Source: Chrysoporthe austroafricana | Taxonomy: Eukaryota; Ascomycota; Sordariomycetes; Diaporthales; Cryphonectriaceae | Reading direction: 5' to 3' | NCBI GenBank assembly: GCA_001051155.2 | Contig: JYIP02000005.1 | Location: 2,294,001-2,358,000, forward strand | DNA: 64,000 nt | In this document: positions 10,571 to 21,923 of the stretch, one piece after another | How the letters are laid out: every line of letters begins with the position of its first letter | Position numbering within the stretch: the first letter of the stretch is position 1 | The notes under the pieces: generated by a model | The model's database searches: none | What the model saw: the letters and a program-made list of their open reading frames with translations, nothing else | What the model was told of the DNA's origin: nothing | Translations under genes and position numbers: made by a program

Positions 10571-12348
10571 GGTTGGTTGCAAAATGGTTGGGCGGAAGGG
10601 TGCCTAGTTGTGTCGAGTCTTTGGTCTAAGCTGTCCTGGGTCGAGTCGACGACTCGAGGGAGGACAATATGCCGGGAGAGCACCGCGCCGCTTTGTCTTG
10701 TCGGTGTCGCAAGGTCTCTGGGGCGGCGGAAGCTCTGCTGGAAACACAACAGGTCAGCGCCGGGAACGCGGGACGAATGAGATGGGGCGGCGACGAGCCG
10801 TGCGAAGTTGAGGCTTGGCTGTGAGAAGGTTGAGGAGGGGCCAAGGTAAACCCGAGGGCCAGGGAGGGAGCGCCGCAGCAAGTTGCGGTCAGCGGAACCG
10901 GGGGACGCTGGAAGCCGGGACTCCCGACAAGATCTCACCTTCTCTCTCTCTCTCGGGCAGGTGTTCTGGAGGTCGGGGCTTGATGAAACGGCGACAGGAA
11001 GAAGACGGGAGTTTCTTACCGTTCTGAGGGGAGAGTGTGAGGGAGTTGTGGAGAGGAATGGATAGATGTGACAGCTCAGCAGCAGGCCATAAACATAAAC
11101 TCTCTGAGGCTGTACGTCGTCTGGGTCCTTGGTGGGGCTTGGCGGGCAACTGCGCTTCGGGACGGTCGGTCAGATTAGGCAGAGAGAATGCGAACCAGCA
11201 GAAACCGGCGGGGAGTTGGTGCGGCCCGAGTTGTGGCGGCAGGCTGGGTGCGGCGCTGGCTGAGGTCTGAATGGCGTGGCCAGGGTGGGGTGAGGGCGCA
11301 GAGAGTCGTTGCAATCGACGGATTCGTGCGCACGAAGACGAGGGCCAGGGCGCGGCGAGGAGGAGACCTGGTTAAATCTTTTGGAGGAGCTCGCTGGAGT
11401 TGGTTGGGCTGTGACCGCTCGCGCCTGGTGTGGAGGGCGGGAACTGGACAAACCGCCTGCCGGGATGGATCCCGTACTACTATAGTGAAGGGAGCCTCTC
11501 AGCAGCCAGCCCTAGCCAGGCTCGGAAAGGATGCCAGGGGCGTGGACGGACTGGGAATTATTGACGTACGTATAGAGGAGATATTCGAGGAAATATTGGC
11601 GCGGCGGCAGATGTGAGCTGCGTCGTGCGTCCGGGTTGGGGAGTGGGCGTGGGCCTGCGATTGGGCGGGCGGCGACACGAGCTGCCTCTTCAGCTTTCTG
11701 TCGAGATCTGACCTTGGCGCCGCGGGTCGTGCTAGGAGCGGGCCCCCTCTCTTCTTGTTCAGAACCTGGAGAAGGCGAGGTGGAATGCTGGGGTTTTCCT
11801 GGAGAGACAGGTTTCTCGACAGGGGGTTTTGGAGGGTGTAGGGGGTGGGCTGCGACCCCGTAGAGCACTATGCGTATAGCACTATGGTACTATGGCAGAG
11901 CGCTGTGTGCGGCCTGGTCAGCACCGCGCCGCCGGCTATGGTTCACTCCGGGGACTGTGGATCGATAATACCTGGATTGGTCTAGCGCCGGAGGAATTCC
12001 CGGGGGCTGCCGCGGGAAGAGGTTGGCAGGCTAGGCAGAGTAGTAAGAGAGGGAGGAGGAGGAGGAGGGGGGAGGCTGAGGGTCTGTTGTTTCTCTCCCT
12101 CCAGCCCGGAGATGGTGAGAACGGGTCCCCGTTTCTTCCCTCTTCGCGAGGACGGAGGATGGATGCGCCACGGACCCTGAGGTGAGCAGGCCCCCTTCAG
12201 AAGCGAGGGAGGCGAGGCGACGCCGTTGCCGTTGCTAGCTGAAAGACTGCGCGTGTGTGCAGCCGGCTGGGCGTTGAGGTAGTAGGGTGGGCCAGGTTAC
12301 TGATGGTGTCAGCGGGGTCGACAGGACAAGTCGTCGGCAAGTACGAGG
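10571..12348 (-). promoter_or_regulatory. Long pyrimidine-rich, nearly ATG-free leader/promoter of the bHLH gene
   Basis: Read on the minus strand (the gene's sense strand), this 1.78-kb region contains only two ATGs (11096 and 11090). Both are in one frame that forms a 6-codon uORF (MFMACC, 11096-11076). The plus strand has about 20 ATGs over the same bases. The sense strand is strongly C/T-rich, including a CT run at 10938-10955. The simplest reading is that much of this is transcribed leader selected against upstream starts; how much is leader and how much is promoter cannot be told from sequence. Confidence 0.5.
10738..10938 (-). other. Predicted 5' UTR intron of the bHLH gene
   Basis: On the minus strand a good donor (GTGAGA at 10938) is paired with a strong acceptor ending TTTCCAG at 10738. 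A CTGAC branch-site match (10757-10753) sits about 15 nt upstream of the acceptor. The 201-nt length is normal for a leader intron in these fungi. After removal, 167 nt of leader remain before the start codon. Confidence 0.5.
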
Positions 12349-12450
12349 CATGTGAGGAGGGGTGGATGTGGAACAGGCCTGCCCAGCGTTGCACTGCAAG
12401 GCAAGGGTCTGTGACCGCCGGACCTGGGCAGGATGATATCTTGCTGGCGG

Positions 12451-12484
<34 letters not shown>

Positions 12485-14774
12485 GCTGCCGCTGCCGCTG
12501 CCGCTGCGGAGGGGCAATCTGGAGGGACACGGGCGTTGCCTTGCTCACCTTTCTGGCTATTGGGTATGAGTTGTGGCACAGCGCCGGCCGGACTTCCTCG
12601 TCAGACGGGACGGTTGCCTTTTTCTCCCTCGTGCTCCGGTTGCAAGCTCTTGGCCCTCTTCTGCTCTGCCGCTGCTGGGCTGCTCGTCGGAGCCGGCGGG
12701 GGCTGTCGATCCGCTTCTTGTTTCCTGGGTCTCGGCCAACTATCTCGCCTGGCCCCGGCCGTGGACGTGGGTGGGTAAGATCCCGGTCTGTGCAGCGCTT
12801 CTATCAATACCGATCTCACAGGCAGCTTCTGGCCGTGCGGCGCGCTCCGCTGGGTGCTCGGGTGCGCGGCAGTCACAGCGTGCCTGATCGCAAGCGGTCA
12901 GGTCCGTTGGATTCGTCTCCGGCTTGACGGTACACGATGTGCAAGGCGGGCAGGACAGGTAGACCCACGTCTTGGCTGTGGAGCTGCTGCTGTGCGCTCA
13001 ACTCCTGTAGGATTGGTGGGGTCGTCGATCTATGATTCGCCCCTTCTCATCTGTCTAATCGGATATACTCGCTTCGGATAGTGGCCGTTCGGTCTTGTCT
13101 ATTCCGGCCCTCTCTCTTGCTGCTGCTTGCTTCTGGTTCGGATCGTGGGGGTCTTGCCTGGGCTGACGTCGTGTCACGGCAGTGCCTCGAGCCTCTGCGA
13201 GATCGTTGATGATGGCACTGGCGGTCTTCCGGGTGTTGTTGGCCTCGGCAGTCTTGGCTCTCTGTTGATTAGTGACTTGTGCTGGGCATATACCGTAAGC
13301 CGACCTTGTCCACTCTCATCCCCCTCGGCCGGAGGCTACCTTTTGGAGGGCTGGGCTTTCTCACCTGACGCCCGACGTATATCGATCCGCTTTCACTTCG
13401 GAGGGGATGGTTCTAGATCGGGAAGATGCAGGAGACCTCTGAGGTCGGGGATGGATGCCTTCTTATACGGTTTGTTCGAGGGTCTCTGCCAGACTTGGAT
13501 GGCAGTGCTCGGAGAATAGACGCAAGATGCGAGTCGGAACAAGATGTGGCAAGATAGAGGGGCCCTGATGAAGCTGGATGTACCCGTAGGCCGTACCCAC
13601 TTATATACTTCACACTATCTCGACACCCTTCCCTGCAGGAGAGGTCATGTATATCTCTACGTGAGCGTCCGAGTCTCCTGACTTGGCTCTGCGGCTGGGA
13701 TGGTGTGAGACAGAGAGACAGACTACGACGCCGCCGCAGTTATCCACACTGTAGCAACCTAGCTGACGAGAGTGGTTCTGTGCAGGATATCCACCGGGAA
13801 CTTTTCGTGGTAATTCATCAAGGGATAGGAAGGGCATGGGCACTTCCGGATGGTAAGGTAAGGGTGGGCAGCATGCATCCAACGTGACTCGTGTAGTCAT
13901 CCAACCTAAGACATTCGAGGCACACCACAGCGTGAAGAGCCAGAGGGCCGCGACAAGTCCCCTTCGCCAACACCTCTACGTCATGCCGTCGTATACGGCT
14001 CTGCCAGCGGCAGTGACGGCCACAAGAGGGCTGCCGGCCTTTCCCATTCACCGCCCGACCCGTCACGCGCGAGGTATACCTGATACGGCGGCAGGTCTGA
14101 GATCTCCTAGATCTCCAGAGGCAGGTTGAGACAAGCATACGAGACTGCAGCGCGACGGATGCCGTGCCCAGCCAGCCCCGTCCCTCCCGGCCTGCGTTCG
14201 CCATAGGCAGATTGCCAGCGGGTCCAGACCACAGACAAGGCCACGAATGGAGTGCCTCGCCGGATCATGCGTGAGGGTTCTGGTCGCCAAATCAGCGAGA
14301 GCAGGCCTCCCCCCCCCCCCCACGTACGAAGGATGCCTGTTGTTGTGATATATCACCGGCCGGCAATGCAGTTCTCGCAACGGATCCTACGCTGTGTGTG
14401 CATGGGATTCCCTGTCGAGGGCCATCGCATTCGGACTCTGTCTGGACCTCCAAGGGCCCTCGACGGCTGGTGGGGCGGGCGTCTTCCGGCATGCCCAGCC
14501 ATGGGATTTCGAGGCTGGCGGCTGCAAATGCCATCCTGGCCCGAGAGGCCAAGACAGGATCCGCATCGTGCTGCGACTAGGAACGGTCATGATACCCAGG
14601 CCACACGGCACACAGGCAGGAGAATACCGGATCTGACGCCAAGTTCACGGCCATGGTGTGGTGGGCATCCTTGCTGGCGATTGCTGCGAGATGGAGGGAG
14701 AGACGCGATGGCCCATTCACCACAGCAGTGAGGGCCAGTCGGAGGGTCTGGAAGCTGCGAAGTGCCGCTGCAAT
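12349..14774. other. Intergenic region with a CTG repeat
   Basis: No gene is supportable between the bHLH leader and the SFT2 leader. The stretch contains the trinucleotide repeat at 12452-12506 (listed separately) and a C-homopolymer at about 14310-14320. Overlapping frames here are Arg/Pro/Ser-rich on both strands, as expected for non-coding GC-rich DNA. Confidence 0.5.
12452..12506. repeat. CTG/CAG microsatellite grading into CCGCTG hexamers
   Basis: About ten CTG units (12453-12482) are followed by four CCGCTG hexamers (12483-12506). On the minus strand this would read poly-Gln or Gln-Arg, but the surrounding frame is not protein-like, so it is treated as a non-coding microsatellite. Confidence 0.85.
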
Positions 14775-15760
14775 GTGGCACGGGGCACATTAAGGCCCTC
14801 CCACTTGCAGGTCAGATCCGCGGCCGAGACCCACTCTACCTAGGCAGGGGTTGCATTGGCGCTGGCCCGAGACTCCAACGTCGTCTCTTCATCGTCCTAG
14901 CTGCTCTGCGCTCTCTCTCTCTCTCTGCAGCCAGCTCTAGGACTTCCCTCACAAGGCACATCCACACACACATCCACGAACCCACACACACACACACACA
15001 CCAGCCGTGCTACCCTTCTCGGACCCCGGGATCTGTCACGTCCGCGGGTACGCACCTTCTGGCGCCATCTCATATCGCCTGTCACCTTACGCCTATCTCG
15101 CCCCCCGGCCGTCATCATACGCGTGGTCTCCCAGGTTGCCAAAAATCGTTCGTGCTGAGACCACGTCGCCCGTCGCTCACGCAGTTCGCGGCCGTGTTGA
15201 GCAAGGGAAGGATCTCTCTGTCTCCAAAAGCAGAGATCCGGACTCGCGCCATCGTGAGATCTTCCGTGTTTGATTCCCGATAGCCTGTGCGTACGTACGA
15301 GAGCACGGGGACATCGCCGTACCCAGGCCCCTTCACGCTTTTGATACTGTGTGGTGCGCCTCGCCTCGCCCCTCCTCGCCACACCAGGCCCATAGAGACA
15401 TCCCACAGCTGACAACCTGGTCACTTTGCAGTCGCAGCCTTGTTCTGTCGCTCTGCCAGCCCACCCTAGCGGTTCTGTGCTCCCCTCCCCCACGACCCTC
15501 CTTCTACCGCGACACCAACCAATAGGGTCACTCGAATTTGGCACCCTCCCCCCCCTCTTTCGACTCTAGATATCACAAGCCGGTTTATCGATAGTACTCG
15601 CTCGAAGGTCGGGTCATTTGGCACACCTTTACGACGCTATAACCACCATCGCGGAGCTCTTGGTCCTGAAGTTTACAAGAACTCGGCAGCAGTTCAGGAC
15701 GATTACGCTGTGGCAACGCCCGGAAGGCTCGGAAGACATAAACCAGGAGGCACAGGCGAG
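14775..15760 (+). promoter_or_regulatory. ATG-free, C/T-rich leader/promoter of SFT2
   Basis: There is no ATG on the plus strand for 986 nt before the SFT2 start, while the minus strand has about 16. The region contains CT and CA microsatellites (about 14911-14926 and 14984-15001) and a convincing 3' splice site (CTGAC at 15409-15413, TTTGCAG ending 15431), which suggests a spliced leader; the donor could be one of several upstream GT sites. A CCAAT is present at 15518-15522. Confidence 0.5.
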
Positions 15761-17102
15761 ATGGCTTCGGCATCATTTCGACAGCAGATGAACAACCTGG
15801 GATGGTCGCGGCGCGCCGACGACGAGCCCATCAACACCTCCCAGCAGACCGGCCTCCTGTCCTCGATCAAGTCCTTGAACCCCTTCGGCGACCGTGGTTA
15901 TGTGCGTCTGCCCACGACGGAGGGCGCCGGCGCCCCGCTGCCGGCTTCCTCGAGGAGAGAGGAGGAGGAAGGGTGGTTCGCCTGTGAGTCGACCAACAGA
16001 CTTCATCAAAGTTCACTCCCCTGGGGAACTCTCGTTCCCCTTGCAGAAGCCAAGCGGCCATGCGAGCCTTGAAGCGGCGACTCATGAGGGTGCCGTGCCT
16101 CACCATGGACTCGAATCCTGCAGATTCCGCCATTTCGCTGCCTGCTCGTCTACGCAAGATGCTCTGCACGAGCGAAAGACTAATTGATTGCCCTTCATTG
16201 GGCCGCCACAGTGAGTAGATGGGACCGGATGCTAGTCTTTGGTGCTTGCAACCTCGGCGCACTTGCCTGCTTCGTTATCTGCTTCGCTCTATTCCCAGTC
16301 CTGTCACTCAGGCCCAGGAAGTTCGTTATCTTGTAAGTTGTCACATTTCCCGTACTGTACCATGTGGGCATGAAAGAGGCCGGGATAGCGCCCCTGGCGC
16401 TGCTATGGGTTCCTTGGGACGGGACACCCCGTGGTACATCCGACGCACGGGGCCCACCCATCGGTACCATCCTCACTGAGGGAAAACAAGCTTGTCTTCC
16501 TGCACTCACCCGTCGTGCATACGCTGTCGATCTCGCATGACATGCCGAAGGATCACTTTCTCGCCCGGTGACTGGCGAAGGTGACCTGCAAGGCACAAAT
16601 GCCCTACTTGCTCCCGTTCTCTTCTCCCTCCGAATCCCTCGGACTTAATTTCCAATGCGGGTCACCATTGAGTCACTGACCGGTTGGCAGATGGACCCTT
16701 GGATCGGCACTGTTCCTGGCGTCCTTCGCGGCTGTGATGGGGCCTATGGCCTACGTCCAGCACCTCTTGTCTGGACCTAGGCTGCCCTTCACGGCCGCAT
16801 ACTTTGGATCTATCGCCCTTACATTCTACTTCTCTATGGGGGTGAGTCACTATCGCTCCGTCCAGCGAATGCGCAGGACATGCTGTCTGCCCCTTGTTGT
16901 CTTCGCCGAACCCGGCCTGCTGACATGAGCGTCTTGTTCGACTCTCTAGCTACACAGCACAATCCTCACCTTGTTTTCGGCGATAATCCAGATCGGCTGC
17001 CTCTTGTGGTACCTCGTCAGCTACTTTCCTATGGGATCCAGCGGCCTGCGCCTCGCTACCACGTTTGGGGCCCGGAGGGCAGCTGCGTGGATGACTGGGT
17101 GA
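15761..17102 (+). CDS. SFT2: SFT2-like vesicle transport protein
   Basis: Four exons give 215 aa: 15761-15983, 16212-16332, 16691-16841 and 16950-17102, with introns of 228, 358 and 108 bp. All donors fit GTRAGT and acceptors end in AG; the phases agree. The length equals that of yeast Sft2. Sft2 is a small tetra-spanning Golgi membrane protein that helps endosome-to-Golgi transport vesicles fuse, overlapping in function with Got1. The N-terminal about 75 residues are polar and cytosolic. They are followed by LSRWDRMLVFG and four hydrophobic helices (about 84-105, 117-135, 145-163, 167-185) with the family's short loops (RPRKFVIL after helix 1, SGPRLPFT after helix 2). The start is the only ATG in the exon that keeps this N-terminus, and the upstream region has none. 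Confidence 0.92.
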
Positions 17103-20100
17103 GCTGAGATATCGTCGCCCACATCCGCCACAGCACCGAGATCCGGTGTCACATCAGGCGAGACAAGGCGAAGCTGAGCAGCTCAAATTTCGGAGAACGT
17201 ATTCCTTCTGGAAATGCATGCACTATCGGACGACCATTTCGGATCGAGATCGTTGGTCACGAGCGCAGGGCGTATGGAGCACTTTGGTTTCAGCGAGGGC
17301 TGGAAAACGTGCAATAATCGTGGTGGGGCTGACGCCAGGCGGCTCGCATCCGGGGCTGCGATGTGGCATACAGGGCACAGTGTAAATTGGCCAGATTCAC
17401 GCGTATTGAGTAGCATGAGAACAAAATAGAAGATTAAACACAGAGCGTGCATGGCTGACGGGAAATTGAGGGAGGCGTGATAAGATCATGCATGGTACGT
17501 ATTAGTCAACTGCGACTAGGTCTCGCGCATGCGACCCATAGCGCCTAATCCTTTCCCGCTGTCGTTCCACATCCCGATGGAGGGGTCCACGGCAGCAAGA
17601 CGCAACGGCAACAGTCCCTGTGCATCCCAGGCGTCGATCTAGTGGCTGAGAGAGGCGCACTTTAGGCGGACGGCGCGGGGCGCGGCTGCGCGCAAATTAC
17701 CTCTGTCCCGTCCAGGTATCATTGTCAGCCCACATACTTTATTAGTCGGCATCATCGTGCATGCAGTGTGGTGGTATGCCATCTCGCCCCGGAGGCTCAT
17801 ACTTCATGTTATTCTCGTCTGGGCCCGCCTGCGGCCTCGCGTGCGCTGGCCTTCTACGTTGCAGTGTTTCCCGTCCCTGCTGCAGTGAGCCGGGCCGTCT
17901 GTTCTTTCCATTGGCGGTTTTTTTTGGCGGGTGGACCGCTGCGCAGGGACGTAGGATGAGCGCCATCACGTGGGGGAAGTTGGTGTAGGTGATCTCGTGA
18001 CGGGGCCCCGGCGGTGTTGATGCCCTACCTGTGTACCTGCTCTACGCCTGCGCGCCTGCGCGCCCCGCCGCCCGGCCGGGCGCGACGGCCTCGTCCTCCT
18101 CGCCGCCGCGCGCGTCGCGCTGGCTGGGACTGACTCGTTCCGGCGTCGAAGATTCGTTCCGTGGTATCTCTTGATGCAGCGTCAACACATGTGATGCTGT
18201 CGCGCCCGCGGAAGCAGCCGCGAGGCCCCCACCGCCTGCAGGTTAAAAAAAAGTCAAAATAATGACAATAATAATAATGGTAGGAAGAGAGGACTGTGTC
18301 GATTCCGAACGGAGCAGGCTCGACTATGGTGAGGCCGATCTCGTCGTCGATGCGACTCCTTGGTGGGTTGCTGAGGTTCTTGTGGCCGCTCGTCGAGCCG
18401 TCAGAGCCGTGGCGTCAGCTCCTGGAACGCCTCCTGCGCCTCTTGTTTCCAGGTAATGCTGTGGACGGGATCGCTCCTTCTATAAGGAAACGAAACGGAA
18501 CAACGGTCTGACTTTGTGTGCTCAGATTCGAACTTTTTTTTCTCCCGTAAAACCTCCGTAGAGTGCGAGCGGATGTCTCCATTTACGCACTAGCCCATAC
18601 TAGCTTACTATTTACTACAGTCTTTATGGCTTCTGGTGCAGAAGGCTTTGCGTAGAACGATCGTAGACCGTATCTCCGGCTGGACAAATCTGTTCATCGA
18701 AAATAGTATTCCATCTTTGTGACGAAGTTAAGAATGAATGACCTGGGAGGTGTAGGCTGGACATCATAATCACAATTATTTGTGCAAGAAATACACATCT
18801 CGGCTCTGCCGCCCGAAGTCCGCTGCTGCCAGAGCCGATGTCGTATAAGGCCAGTTGAACACGGCCAGTTTCTCTGCCATCAGGGTCAACTATGAGCTCT
18901 ATGCGCGTCTGATCTAACGCTGGCCACTGCCTGGCTAGAACCATTTGCTTGCCCCCGTGCCTTACGTCCTCCTCTATTCCTCCAGCGTCACCACGACCTC
19001 CTCCCTCTCCTCGACCTCTACCGCGGCCGGTGCCAGCGCCAGCGGTGTTACCTTCAGCCCAGGATGCCAGCTCTTTCCCAGCTCTGCCAGCACTACCAGT
19101 AGAAATTCCCGCACTGGTCGTCGACGATAGCCACAGTCCACAAGAGCTCCTCAGCCATATCCAAGTCCCTCCGGAGACCTTCGGCCGAGGCGGCGACAGG
19201 GACCTAGTACAGCTGGAGACCAAAGCCCGTAGATGCGAGGGTAACAGTCGGGGTGACCACGACGATCGTTTCCATGCGGCTCGTGGAGAGCAACGAGATC
19301 GTCGCTCTGGCTGATTCCCCTGCCCCGGGAGACCAATACGCGCAAGTCGGGTGCCAACGGGCCGGCCCCGTCTCCTGCCTCTCCGCCCCAGCCCGGCGGG
19401 ACCGCCTGAACATCGTGCCTTGAGCTTTCTCCTTAGCGCCGGCACGGGCCCGATGAGCCTATCAGACGCCGCAGCCGGCGGGATCGTGAGCATCGAGGCG
19501 CCGGGGCAATCTCGTGATATGGTCTTCGGGCTGGGTTAAAAGCGTCTTCTTAGTCCGCGGTATGGTTCCCTACTATCGGCGTCTGATGCGTACAAAATGG
19601 TGGTCTGAAATTTGAAGAATCTTCAGGGCCCGTGACGCTGTGATCGATATTGCTACACCGCCGCAGCACAAGGCACTCGTGGCGCCTGCCAATGTCATGT
19701 CTTGGGGGGCTCGGTATTCTCGCTTGACGTTGTATGCCCAAGCTCGAGGAGGAGGGAAGAGAGGGACTATCATTATGGTATAAAGGCTCAGATACATTCG
19801 ACAAGTCTGCCGTCTCATGTGTTCAAGTTGGGGCGCACTTCACGTATCTGCCACCGGCGACACGCACCACGTCTCTCACAACTCTTATGGAAACAACCGC
19901 GCCGTGGGCGCTGAAGCTCAGCACGATCGGCCGCGGATTTGCACGCCGGATCGGCCAGCACACTTGGATGGAACAAGGCCAGCCAGTGCCTTTGCCGTCT
20001 CGTGTATCTTGGTGAGGTCACCGCCGGGCGTCCGCTCTGGCTGCTGTGACATATGAGCCGGTTTGCAGGACCGCTCGCTCGCTCATTGGTCTGCCACCTG

Positions 20101-21923
20101 CTACAATATCGAGGCACCAGGTACTATGCGCATCTATTTGCAACTTGTACCTCCTAATGAATGAGGGATGCAGGACAAGTAGTCAGTTGCCGTGCTGTTC
20201 CTGGCGATCAACCGTTCGGGGTTCCGTTTCACATTGCGAATGGCTGTGCGACGCGCCCAGGGTGCACTGAAACGCAGCATCAACGCGCCCGGGAGAGGAG
20301 CCCTGTAATGACGACCGGGGGAAGCGAGGTGGGCTACCAAAAGTTGGTGGCTAGAGTGCTGCCCTTACTACCTGGCTGCAGCACGGCACCAGGGGCATTA
20401 CCGGTCTGCTGCCCAGCCCAGCCGTATCATCCATGTCTCCTGCCTCCCTCAAGCTCCAAGCTATTACCTGCAAGAACATGTAGCAGTCCGCCATGTCGAC
20501 GACAAGACGCGGTCCGACGCACCCGGAGCTGATGACTTTACCCCTGGCCGGCAGCTGCAGCCCGTGGCCTGTGATGGTGCGTGTCGAGAGGGAAGATCTC
20601 AGTCCCGGGAACGGTCCCAATGTTCACAAGCCCGGGGCGATAGCTGAGAGGCTGTCGCGCTCCTCCGGGCCTTAGTAGAGGGGCACGAAGGCAGGGCGGG
20701 AACGCGGACGGGCGTTGGCCCGCGGGGCTGTCTGTGTGCTGCATGATCTTCAGCAATAGCCTGGATCCCGCGGCCTCGTCAGCCTGTGACCCGCGTACAG
20801 GTGTCGTGGCAGTATGACGAGGTCGTCATCTCCATCCTCGTCCCCTCGCCGGGCAGCTTGTTCTCTCAGCGTGCCCTAACGTGGTGGGCGGTGATGGTGA
20901 TGATGACGACGGCCGTGCGCAGGCAGAAGGCGCCCCAGGGCCCTGGGCCAGCCGAAGGGCCAGCCGAAAGCCCCGAAGCTCGCGCCTTCGGCATGACGTG
21001 TGGGCAGCCGGAGTAAGACTCACCCCAAGAGCCAGCCACGCCAGCTGCCTTGACCCGTCCTCCGCCTGTGGGCGTGCGGACAAGCTCGGATCCTGAGGGA
21101 TGGATGCCAGCCTACCCGGCCCACTGCTACCAGAGGTGGCATCTCATTTGTAAGTCGGCAGGGCAGAGTTGCACTGCAATAAGGTAGTCCCAGGCCCTCC
21201 GGCAAGCGCCCTGGACATGCGGAATGACGACTCCGAGCAGAGCTCCGAGCAGAGCAAGCGTGCCCTGGCCCTGGGACCGAGGGGCAGGTTCCTCGGCCTC
21301 TAGACCGGTGTGTATATCTCGGGGTTGCGTGCATGATGATCTGATCTGGCTTGGGTCCTTTTATTTACGCCTTACGCGCTTGGGGCCCTCGCGTGTAAGT
21401 GCTGAGTACGCCATCCTGTATGGCTGCGGCACACACTTGCAGCTGCTCTCGAGTGAAGACCCATCGCTAAGCGACCCCGCCGTGAGGGTGGCATGCCTTG
21501 CATGCTGCAGGGTGGGCACCCAGGACTCGGGTTGGAATAGCTTCTAACTACATCGTGTCTTCAGCACCGGCAGCCTGGAGGATATCCCTAGCCAGGGCGG
21601 AGGACACAGAGGGAAGGGGAACGAGGGGGGAAAGACAGGAAAGTGAAGAAGAAAAAGGGAAATGTGAGGCGCAAAACCAGTGTGGTCAGTCAGTAATCAG
21701 TGCTCTACGCTGAATCAAGCAAGGGCCTCCACCGGTGGATCTGCGGATTAGAAAACCCACCATGTCATTGGGAAGGTTGGCCGTGTCGCGCCGGTCGGGA
21801 TGACTACTAGGTACAGACTGTGCAGTGGTCTCCGCGCCATGGCACAGCGCGCAGCAGCTGAGAACGGGCTGCGTGCAGGTCTGGCGGGCGTGAGGCTGCG
21901 AGTCGACCGTTGGAATTGGGATG
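17103..21923. other. Long intergenic region after SFT2
   Basis: 4.8 kb with no gene I can support. Two things stand out: AT-rich simple sequence around 18245-18280 (AAT-type repeats), and a protein-like minus-strand stretch at 19093-19413, listed separately. Other frames are short and of mixed quality. The right-hand part presumably carries the promoter of the LARP1-type gene. Confidence 0.5.
19093..19413 (-). pseudogene. Possible gene relic with an in-frame stop
   Basis: A minus-strand frame from ATG 19413 reads 69 codons to a TAG at 19206-19204, then continues in the same frame for 36 codons to a second TAG at 19095-19093. Both sides of the first stop look like real protein (METIVVVTPTVTLASTGFGL before; RRDLDMAEELLWTVAIVDDQ after), with ordinary codon use and little low complexity. 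This could be a decayed gene, a CAG-to-TAG change in a living one, or chance. No family is recognised. Confidence 0.25.

Noticed and set aside
12309..12548. Poly-Gln protein on the minus strand over the CTG repeat
   Set aside because: Only the repeat gives the Gln run; flanking residues are not protein-like and there is no support for exons.
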